Origin: Thinopyrum elongatum
Taxonomy: Eukaryota > Streptophyta > Magnoliopsida > Poales > Poaceae
Length of the DNA stretch: 64,000 bases
Direction of reading: 5' to 3'
Assembly: GCA_011799875.1 (NCBI GenBank)
Contig: CM022303.1
Coordinates: 548,035,368-548,099,367 of the forward strand
Shown here: piece after piece, positions 44,956-53,815 of the stretch
How the letters are laid out: each line of letters begins with the position of its first letter
Numbering within the stretch: position 1 is the first letter of the stretch
Made by a program: the position numbers and the translations under genes
The notes under the pieces: generated by a model
Databases searched by the model: none
What the model saw: only the letters and a program-made list of their open reading frames with translations
What the model was told of the DNA's origin: nothing

Positions 44956-46478
44956 TGATAACCCACAAGTATAGGGGATCTATCGTAGTCCTTTCGATAA
45001 GTAAGAGTGTCGAACGCAACGAGGAGCAGAACGAAATGACAAGCGGTTTTCAGCAAGGTATTCTCTGCAAGCACTGAAATTATCGGTAACAGATAGTTGT
45101 GTGATAAGATAATTCGTAATGGGTAACAAGTAACAAAAGTAAACAAGGTGCAGCAAGGTGGCCCAATCCTTTTTGTAGCAAAGGACAAGCCTGGATGAAC
45201 TCTTATATAAAGCAAAGCGCTCCCGAGAACACATGGGAATTGTTGTCAAGCTAGTTTTCATCATGCTCATATGATTCACGTTCGTTACTTTGATAATTTG
45301 ATATGTGGGTGGACCGGTGCTTGGGTGCTGTCCTTCCTTGGACAAGCCTCCCACTTATGATTAACCCCTCTCGCAAGCATCCGCAACTACGAAAGAAGAA
45401 TTAAGGTAAACCTAACCATAGCATGAAACATATGGATCCAAATCAGCCCCTTACGAAGCAGCGCATAAACTAGGGTTTAAGCTTCTGTCATTCTAGCAAC
45501 CCATCATCTACTTATTACTTCCCAATGCCTTTCCCTAGGCCCAAATCATGGTGAAGTGTCATGTAGTCGATGTTCACATAACACCACTAGAGGAAAGACA
45601 ACATACATCTCATCAAAATATCGAACGAATACCAAATTCACATGATTACTTATAACAAGACTTCTCCCATGTCCTCAGGAACAAATGTAACTACTCACAA
45701 AGCATATTCATGTTCATAATTAGAGGAGTATTAATTATCATTAAGGCTCTGAAAATATAATCTTCCACCGGATAAACCAACTAGCATCAACTACAAGGAG
45801 TAATCAACACTACTAGCAACCCACAGGTACCAATCTGAGGTTTTGAGACAAAGATCAGATATAAGAGATGAACTAGGGTTTGAGAGGAGATGGTGCTGGT
45901 GAAGATGTTGATGGAGATTGACCCCCTCTCGATGAGAGGATCATTGGTGATGACGATGGCTTCGATTTCCCCCTCCCGGAGGGAAGTTTCGCCGGCAGAA
46001 CAGCTTCGCCAGAGCTCTAGATTGGTTCTGCCCAGGTTCTGCCTCGAGATGGCGGCGCTTCATCCCAAAAGCTTCCTTCTTATTTTTTCCAGGTCAAAAC
46101 ACACCATATAGTAGAAGATGGGCGTCGGGGGCCTGCCAGGTGGCCCACAAGACCGGAGGGCGCCCCCAGGTGGTAGGGTGCGCCCTCCACCCTTGTGGAT
46201 GGCAGGTGGCCCCCCTCTGGTGCTTTCTTTGCCCAATATTTTTTATATATTCCAAAAATATTCTTCGTGAAGTTTCAGGACTTTTGGAGTTGTGCAGAAT
46301 AGGTCTCTAATATTTGCTCCTTTTCCAGTCTAGAATTCCAGCGGCCGGCATTCTCCATCTTCATGTAAACCTTATAAAATAAGAGAGCAAAGGCATAAGT
46401 ATTGTGATATGATGTGTAATAACGGCCCATAATGCAATAAATATCAATATAAAAGCATGATGCAAAATGGACGTATCA
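44956..46478 (-). repeat. 5' LTR of element F
   Basis: It begins TGATAACCC and ends ATGGACGTATCA, followed by the duplication GTACT (46479-46483). It is collinear with 36323-37834. Confidence 0.93.
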
Positions 46479-46483
46479 GTACT

Positions 46484-47077
46484 CGAGCACTGTACAGCCG
46501 ACGAGAAGGCGCTCCAAATCCTCCTTCGAGATGCGGATGGCAATGAGCTCGAGGTGCTTAAGTTTAGGGAGATGAAGAGCGCGCGTGGCATCGATCCGGG
46601 GAAAATGCACCACCTGAATGTAGCACGGCGCAGCGTGGGCGCGAGGCGGAACACAGACGGCGGCAGCGAGCAAGGACGTCTAGCATGAAGGCCGAGCTCC
46701 TCAAGCCGATCCAGGGCTGGGGATAGGAACCAGTAGTGCAACCTGGGTGCGGTCTTGTTGTGGGGATTGAGCCTGCCGATAGCAAGGCGTCTGACTGGCC
46801 TAGGGTGCGTGTCGAGGATGTGGGATAATGCATCCAGGCGTTGCTGCTCCCCGCTGCAGAACTCATGGTTGACGATGAGGTCCAGGGGGGTGCAGCGCCA
46901 GAGAGGGTGCCACCGCCGTGAGAGGACAATGGTCCGCACGCCATATTTGATGGGGAGGTGGGATATGATGGTTAGCAACATCTCGTCGGGGAGGCTGCTG
47001 ATGAAGTCCACGTTCGCCGGAGGCTCTTGCGGTTCTGGCTCGACCCGCCCCCGCTTGTTGGCCGGCTCGTCCTCCAT
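46484..47077 (-). pseudogene. F-box/LRR/FBD gene 1, 5' half (F-box domain)
   Basis: ATG at 47077 opens MEDEPANKRGRVEPEPQEP. The F-box follows (DFISSLPDEMLLTIISHLPI, RTIVLSRRWHPLWRCTPLDL), then LRR-type sequence (RLHYWFLSPALDRLEELGLH, LPPSVFRLAPTLRRATF). A one-base frameshift near 46605 moves into the phase that reads ALHLPKLKHLELIAIRISKE and LERLLVGCTVLEY, which then meets the inserted Gypsy LTR at 46478. Across the insertion the phase continues at 36322. The F-box would bind SKP1 in an SCF complex; this copy cannot be made intact. It lies immediately 3' of F-box gene 2 on the same strand, a tandem pair. Confidence 0.85.
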
Positions 47078-47827
47078 CTCGCAGCAGGCGTCGATCCTCA
47101 GCGGCGGTGCTTGTAGATAAGAACGGAGGACTGTTCTACGTACCTTCCCGAGGCGGCCGAAACAAAAGTCCAAAACCAACAATAAATTGCAGTGCTCGTG
47201 GCATGCGCGGTGGACTGCTCACAGTCGTCCCGTCTAATCAAACATCTACCCGTGGTAGTAAATGGTTAGTTGAACGCGCACGGTTTGACTAATACGACCA
47301 TTTGCGATAATAACGTGGTGGCTATTTGTTAAAAATGACTAGGAAAATCTATGTATAAAAAGGCGAAATGAACCTTGAATAATTTCATATGTTTAGCACG
47401 GTTGCATGTTGCCTCTGTAAAATAAATCAAGGCGGGAAGATACAATGTATGTCATTTCGCGACCAGATCATGTGACCAAGTTCGCTCTCGGAACCATGAG
47501 GCTTCTTGATAGAAGCTCCGGTTTGTATGAAAGAAAATATGGGTCAAAGCCGAGTTGAAAAGGGCATCAATATCTAAACCCAGCTTACAGAAGGTACAGA
47601 AGCACGATGATTAATTGTTCATCATGTTTACACAAAATCCAGATTGAATAGGACAATAACAACTAACTCAACCAAAGTTTTGAGCAGTCACAGTGAAATG
47701 GATCGGTCTGATCCATAAAATCAAGATCCCGGACCAGAAAATCTACTGGTACATGAAAACAAGTTGTTGTAAATAGAAGCCGAGCACATTCAGAAGCCCT
47801 TTTGTCCACCTGAAACTTCTTTTTATG
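47078..47827. other. Spacer between the two F-box genes
   Basis: 750 bp hold the presumed promoter/5' UTR of F-box gene 1 and the 3' UTR of gene 2 (both minus strand). GGTGCTTGTAGATAAG around 47105 and an AT-rich stretch 47320-47420 are unremarkable. No other ORF or repeat is seen. Confidence 0.5.
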
Positions 47828-49385
47828 CTATTCAACGTGTCCATCCGTGAGAAAGTGTCTGTCAAAAAACTTAATCCTCATGGACAATAGTACTCTCGCA
47901 TTCAACAGGAAGAATGTGACAAAGCTAGTGTTTGCATGGTTGGATGCATATCCTTGTAGCATTATTGTCCTCAATCGAATGTCATGAGAACTGAGAAAAT
48001 CCTGATGCTTCTTATGCCACCGATTGGTTATACCTTTTTGTCCATGTCCTTTAGCCTAAATAGACATGAAGACTGAAAACAGTTAATGTCTTAAAAAAAT
48101 AGTACAGCTGAATGGTTAGTTCTAGTAAAGTATATCAATGTGCTTGATATCATCACCTGTATATACAAATTCTCCAGACATGGAAAGCATCGCAGCAAGC
48201 CGATAACCATGTTCAGATCAAAACACCACGTACTGATATGTAAGATCTTGACAGAATCCAGCACCATTGATAGGGTACCCATGGACAAACTCTTCATTGA
48301 GCATAGAACATAATATTAGTACCAAAAGCGTACTCCAAGATTATATAAAGATTATGCTCACAAATGAAAAATGTAGCTTATGATTACAAAACTGTTGATG
48401 ATATAAAACTTACGCACACAAATGAAAAATGCAGCTTATGATTACAAAAGTGTTGATGATAATATACAGTACCTGAATAAGTGTGGAGCCAACCACCATC
48501 TTGTAACCTTCAAACGGATCAGGAATTACACCCAAGGTCTCCAGTTTAGGCGCAGAGACCACAGTTATTTGCGAAGGTGCATAACGATAATCAAGGAGAA
48601 GCCTTTGGAGTGAAGGGGCGTCTTTGATGATGAGCTCCTCTCCTTTAAAGCAAATCCCAATGCTTACAAGGTGAGGAGACTTTATTTGGAGACAACGGAT
48701 ATGGATTTCTTTTCCAAAAACAAGCAGCAAGCGCTCCAGGGCAGGGCAGCAGGAGTGGATGATGCTGTGCAGTGAGGCCTCTGACAGATCGACCACCACA
48801 AGCGCGAGTTTTTTTAGCAGTGGGAGTCGAAGCATTTGTACCAGATTGTCTAATAGATGACATCGGGCCAGGATGGTGGTGTGGAGCGAGGAGGAAAACC
48901 ATGAGATGGACACTGGTGGTGAGGGCACAACTACAACGCTTGGTGGACAGCTATTTGCATAGTAATGGTAGAACTCAAGATGTTGGAGTTTTTCGAATTG
49001 ATGGGATGTCAGCCAGGCGTTCACCGTGAAGGGTATGTGCAGCAGGCGGCATGTCGGGATGCATAGGCGTTGAACGAAGCCCTGGTGGGAGCAGATGATG
49101 GCTCTGTGGAGTTCAAAATCATGAACGACAGATAGCCGATGACAGTCGAGATTAAGAGGTGCGGTGCGCCACAGAGTGCGCCACTGAGATGCGAGGACCT
49201 GTGTGCGGCAGCCATCCTTGGTGGGGAGAAGGAAGAGGATCTCCACAAGGATGGCGTCCGAAAGATCGCTGATGCGGTTCGCCCGATATTCTACGAGTTC
49301 CTCAGATCCAGGGGGCAAGGCCACTTCTGCCCGTGCTGCCGGGTGCAGGATCTACAGCCGGCGGCGCCGCTGGCCGGAGCCTCAT
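47828..49385 (-). CDS. F-box/LRR/FBD protein, three exons, one frame break near the start
   Basis: Exon 1 ends at 48473, exon 2 is 48291-48157, and exon 3 is 48055-47828; both introns are phase 0 with GT/AG ends. From the frame start (GTG at 49324) the exons give 284+45+75 codons to a TAG. Domains: F-box (RISDLSDAILVEILFLLPTK, VLASQWRTLWR), LRR/FBD-linker (FEKLQHLEFYHYY, LLKKLALVVVDLSEASLHSI, ALERLLLVFGKEIHIRCLQI), and a shortened FBD (HDIRLRTIMLQGYASN, TSFVTFFLLNARVLLSMRI). No in-frame ATG lies upstream. The ATG at 49385 (MRLRPAAPPAV) is one phase off; a single extra G in the run 49311-49315 explains it. Role if active: SCF substrate receptor. It may be a young pseudogene or a sequence error. 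Confidence 0.75.
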
Positions 49386-49401
49386 CTGTGTACATAGCAA
49401 T

Positions 49402-49519
49402 CTGGAAGAAAAAAAAGGCAGAAACATACATGTAGGACATTCAAAATCAATTCTCAAGATCTGGAAGAAAAAAAGGGCACAAACATATATGTAGGACATT
49501 CAAAATCAATTCTCAAGAT
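49402..49519. repeat. Two 59-bp tandem repeats 5' of F-box gene 2
   Basis: 49402-49460 and 49461-49519 both begin CTGGAAGAAAAAAA and end AATCAATTCTCAAGAT, with a few differences. They lie in the presumed 5' UTR or promoter. Confidence 0.9.
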
Positions 49520-49639
49520 CGGGCTACGAATTATTAGCACGCACGCTAACCCTAGTCGGATTATTGGCAAAAAAATCGTTTGTACAGAACAAACAATTAA
49601 TCACTAACCATAGATACCATTCAAACAATCAATACACTA

Positions 49640-49975
49640 CACGGATCTAACGAATCTTACTCTGATTTCATGGATTGGGTGAACATAACCAAGGGTTTCT
49701 GTTCCCAACAAAGGGGGGAGGGGACTAACCGGTTTTCCGTCGGAGTCGGAGTCGTTGCCAGAGTAGCTGTGGACCTTCGGCTCCGGCTGGGGAGGCACGA
49801 CGACGGTGATGAAATCAAGGTTGCGCTGCTGCCCGCGCGAGACCTCGTTGACGGTGACAGCAACCTCTCGCCCAGCTTCATGCGTTGCGCGGGTGCTTCA
49901 CCAGCCCCGGCGTCGCCACTCCCACCGATGGTGCGCTTTGGCAAAATCCTAATACACTCCATGTGGTGGTGACAA
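49640..49975 (-). other. Possible captured coding fragment of unknown family
   Basis: On the minus strand one phase reads MECIRILPKRTIGG then GDAGAGEAPAQRMKLGE. Another phase reads REVAVTVNEVSRGQQRNLDF, ITVVVPPQPEPKVH and SYSGNDSDSDGKPVSP. Both are more protein-like than chance and would join with one frameshift near 49870. I do not recognise the family. It could be a first exon or promoter-proximal exon belonging with F-box gene 2, or an independent captured fragment. Confidence 0.3.
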
Positions 49976-50745
49976 CTGTGGACGGGGTGTGCGGCCGCGG
50001 ATCAGGCGCACCATTAATATGGAGCAGTGGGAGCAAGGTGGGCGGCGGTCAAAGGGCTGGCTCGCCTCCCGGTGAGCCTGCGCAATGGACTGCTGGCACA
50101 CCTACCGTCATTTCACACAGCTACTAGCACGCCCCACGGTGAGTGCGTAGCGAACACGCGCATGCCTTAGCCTCCCGGTTTGCCTGCTAGCATGCGTCTC
50201 ATCAACTCACGCATGCTCGTACGGCACACGGGACGCGTGTGCGGCACGTATTATATTGATTTTTCCTTTTTGATGATTAATTCTGCCGCTTTATTGCTTA
50301 ACCGAAGCATTGCACTTACATTGTTGGTCTAAAGCACACGGTTCGAATAAAGAGTTCATTTGTGATATTGGTTGATAATTATTTATAATTTCCTGTATGT
50401 AAGAATATCATATCAAAACTTGTCTCAAATTTGAAAAATAATAATAATATCACAGTCTATTGGTGTCCATATGACACCACGATAAGTTTCATGAATTTCA
50501 ACTTAGTTTTGGATTTATTGGATTTTAAAGTCAAGATTCTAGATGTTAGAAATTTCTTGCATGGGGACTAAACAAGCACCAAAGGACACGTACACATATG
50601 ATTTTGCAATCCATTTTCGTGCACTATCACGGGTTTCATGTAGATCAAATTTGATTTTTGCACAGTTAAATCCCTGGGAAATCAATTAGTGTACAAAAAA
50701 ATGGATAGATGTTATCTATTTTTTTCAATTTTCAACACTAAACTC
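49976..50745. other. CACTA interior without recognisable gene
   Basis: It includes words typical of the CACTA ends (GCGTGTGCGGCACG at 50234) but no ordered repeat and no convincing ORF. An AT-rich stretch at 50380-50560 holds nothing that I can name. Confidence 0.4.
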
Positions 50746-50749
50746 CTTA

Positions 50750-53060
50750 GGTCGCATGTTCGCTGCAGAAAAAGTTTGACATGCATCTTTGGGCCACATG
50801 CACGTGGTGGTCCTAGGACACTCACTTGCGTGGGCCCACGAGGTCGCCGTCCAGCACTATGACATGCGATGAGAGAGGTTAATTTGACCAACAAGGATGG
50901 TCATTTTTTGGTTTTTGTTATACGTACGGTAGGAATATATATAGTACGCGTTGAAGAGGGTGGCCAGGGGCAATACTACGCGTCATATAGGACACTCACT
51001 CACGTGCGATGCTTCCATCCGTGGGCCCGCGAGGTTGTCCTCCATCACTTTGACCCAACAAGGAGGTTTCTTTTTGGGTTGTGTTATGGTAGGAGTATAT
51101 AGTACGTGTCGAAGAGGGGAGGAGGGGGCCAGGGCAGCACATATATACTACACACACGTCATGAATCGATCTCGCTCCGTGTGGGGACTTTTCGGTTTCC
51201 GAGGCAGGTGCCGCAAAGAAGTTGTGCATATTGGGTATTAAAAACATCACCAACACATGGGGCCACGTGTAGATGATGGTTGTCACTCATTCGCCTACGA
51301 CTCTTCCCTCCATGGGCCCGCGAGGTCGTCGTCCATCTAATATATGACACAACGAGAAAGGTAATTTGATGAACAAGGAGGATTATTTTTGGGTTGTGTT
51401 ACGGTACGTAGGAGTATATATTACGCGTTGAAGAGGGGAGGGGGACAACATATATATACGACGTGTCATGAACCTCGGTTCGTGTGGGGGACTTAAAGGC
51501 AGGTGCCGCATCAAAGTTCTGCATATATATTAATTAGGTATTCAAACATCATAATCACACATCTCCATACATGTGTTTGGCCCACAAGCAAGCGATGGCG
51601 GTTGTCCTCTAGCACTCACTCATGGGGTTATCAGCGAGATGCATGCTTTGTCCATCTCTGTGTGCCCGCTTGGTCAATCACTTCGACCGACAACAATAGA
51701 GGTTAATTTGACTTATAATTAGGAGGGGATTAAATTTTGGTTCGTCTTATACGGTTCGGTACATGCAACTATATACTTCACGCGCATGTGTACGCACGAA
51801 TCCCTCCCACCGGGTCGAAGTGGGGGGGGGGGGGGGGAGGGGGGCGAGCACGCGACGCATCATGAACCAGATATGTGTGGGGACTGTGCATTTTTTGACG
51901 CATGAATGCGCCACATCAAAATGTTGTGCTTTTGGTATTCAAACATATATGCATGCATCACGCATGTCCATTCATATGTTTGGGGCACATATATACATGT
52001 AGTGGTTGTCTTTGGACACTCTCCCTCGCTTGGTTATCATCGACGGCCTATATATTCGTGGGCCCGCATGGACGTCCATCACTTCGACCAACAACGCGAG
52101 AGAGGTTACCAGGGTGGATTCTTCTTCTCTTGGTTCGCGTTACCGTTTAGTCGTACATCAATCATGGTGAGATTTGAGACCTAAGTTCGAGGGCTCGCAT
52201 ACACATGAATCCCTATATATATAGTATACTATGCGTCGTGAACCCTCGCTCCGTGTGGGGACTTTCCGGTTCCAAAAGCACGCGGCCACATCAAAGTTGT
52301 GCATTGGGTATATTCAAACACCACATGACACTTCATATATATGTTTGGGCCACATGCACGCAGTGGTTGTCTTCAGGCACTCCCTCGCGTGGTTTTTGGC
52401 GACAAGATAGCCTATTTTGTGGGGCCGCGTGTGGAATGTCAATGCATGACTTTGACCCAACAAACAAGAGAGGTTATATGACCAAGGTGGTGATTCTTCT
52501 TGGTCAGTCTTACAATACGCCTTGGTGAGATGCCCCCTCCCACCAACTCAAAGCAAAGTGTGTGTGTGTGTGGGGGGGGGGGGGCACAGTACTACTTCAT
52601 ACTAGATGAACCTCCGTGGGTTCAGGGATGCCCGGTTAATTTGCGATGCACATGTGCCACATCAAATTTGTGATTTGGTAACGCCAGAAGAACACATCTG
52701 TTGGCCCTCACACGGTCCACATTTGATCGAAAGCAAAGGGGGGAGGGGGGTTTGATGTACTCCTTTCGGTTTTGTGTTACGGTACGGTGAAATGTCAGAC
52801 CTAGCTATTTGGGGGCATGCGTTCATAGCTAGGATTCCCCTCCCGGCAACACGAAGTGTGTGTGTGTGTGTGTGTGTGTGGTGGGTGTTGTGTGTTGGGG
52901 GGGGGGGGGGGCTAGCAATAATAACATGTGCTTTGTGCGACAGGTGCCACATCAAAGTTGTGCATTGGGTATTTGAACATCAAACCACCCTTTTCATACA
53001 TATATTTGGTCCACATGCAAATGTGTTCGTGTTCTGACCCTTTCCCGTGTTTTTTGGCCA
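50750..53060. repeat. Diverged tandem array, about 300-400-bp units
   Basis: Landmarks recur in order: CGTGTGGGGACTT, GGTGCCGCA/CACATCAAAGTTGTGCATTGGGTAT, GTTTGGGCCACATGCAC, GTGGTTGTC, GACACTC, GTGGGCCCGC(G/A)(A/T)GG, a CATCACTTTGACC-like word, and ACGGTA(C)GTAGGAGTATAT. Copies of the GTTGTGCAT-type word lie near 51221, 51518, 51923, 52295, 52669 and 52957. Several units contain long G runs (51822-51837, 52572-52584, 52897-52911) and TG repeats (52557-52571, 52857-52880). ORFs inside are short and vary between units. No coding role is evident. Confidence 0.75.
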
Positions 53061-53329
53061 AATTTATAAACAACAGACGAGTCGGACGCATCAACTGTCT
53101 GCGATCGGGTACGAAACAGACACGGTTCCCTAGGACTACCCATGTGCCGCGCCCCTGCCCCTGTCACCCACATGATCACAGTAGATTGGGCTCCACGAGG
53201 CTTCCCTTCCCCTCTCGAAAATATCTACTCCCTCGCAATCTCGAAAAATATCTACCCGCGTCCGCGTAGATGATTTTTCTGTTTGATAGCACACGATTAG
53301 TATGTCTGGACCGTGTGCGATGTCTGTTA

Positions 53330-53478
53330 CTCCCGCTCTGCTTCAATCAGTAGATCCAAATTTTCAGTAGCCCCGGCATTTTACTCCCGCCCCGCTCTGC
53401 TTCAATCCCTTGATCCAAATTTTCGGTAGCCCCGCCATTTTACTCCCGCATAGTAAAATTTTCAGTACCCGCGGCATT
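53330..53478. repeat. Three tandem repeats upstream of the B3 gene
   Basis: 53330-53382, 53383-53440 and a shortened 53441-53478 share TACTCCCGC, CTGCTTCAAT..GATCCAAATTTTC and GTAGCCCCG.CATT. They lie 340-490 bp upstream of the B3 ATG and may fall in its promoter. Confidence 0.8.
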
Positions 53479-53815
53479 TCCTCAAACACCACCTTGGACC
53501 CCCTCCACACACACACCCCAAATCCTTCGCTCACCCCAAATCCCCGCTCACACACATACACACCACCCCTCCCTCACTCCAAACCTAGCTAGGTCACTGC
53601 CGCCTCCGCCGCTGCCGCGCCGCCTCCATCGTCAACCTCTGCCGATCTGCCCGTGCAGTTCAGCCACCGATATACATACCCTCGCTGCCCTGAGTTTCTT
53701 AGATGACACCTGCGAAACACCCCCTTTCCCAGAGATCCCCATCCCCACCCCCTCCCCCACTCCAGAGCGTCGCAGCCTAAGCCCGGCTACGCTTCCCGGG
53801 GAGCTCGAGGAGCGA

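Larger units (their letters stand above)
36323..46478 (-). mobile_element. Athila-lineage Gypsy retrotransposon with gag-pol, 10.2 kb (element F)
   Basis: The LTRs are 36323-37834 and 44956-46478, with a perfect target duplication GTACT (36318-36322, 46479-46483). On the minus strand, gag (about 44729-44230), gag-protease-RT (44142-42277 and on), RNase H (41938-41357), integrase (41340-40242) and a small coiled-coil ORF (39733-39401) are in canonical Gypsy order. The primer-binding site is about 44931-44949 and the polypurine tract at 37835. The first ~300 aligned LTR bases show roughly a dozen differences by eye, so the insertion is not brand-new. It lies in exon 1 of F-box gene 1, itself inside the CACTA. 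Confidence 0.93.

Noticed and set aside
46361..46483. C-terminal 40 residues of the 273-codon ORF starting at 47182
   Set aside because: They read into the inserted Gypsy LTR and are in the wrong phase; the true F-box continuation is in the other frame and resumes at 36322.
49322..49324. GTG as the start codon of F-box gene 2
   Set aside because: Plant nuclear genes start at ATG; the ATG phase at 49385 plus one frameshift explains the sequence better.
51763..52528. Several plus-strand open frames of about 80-107 codons
   Set aside because: They fall in the diverged tandem array, overlap each other in different frames and are not conserved between units.
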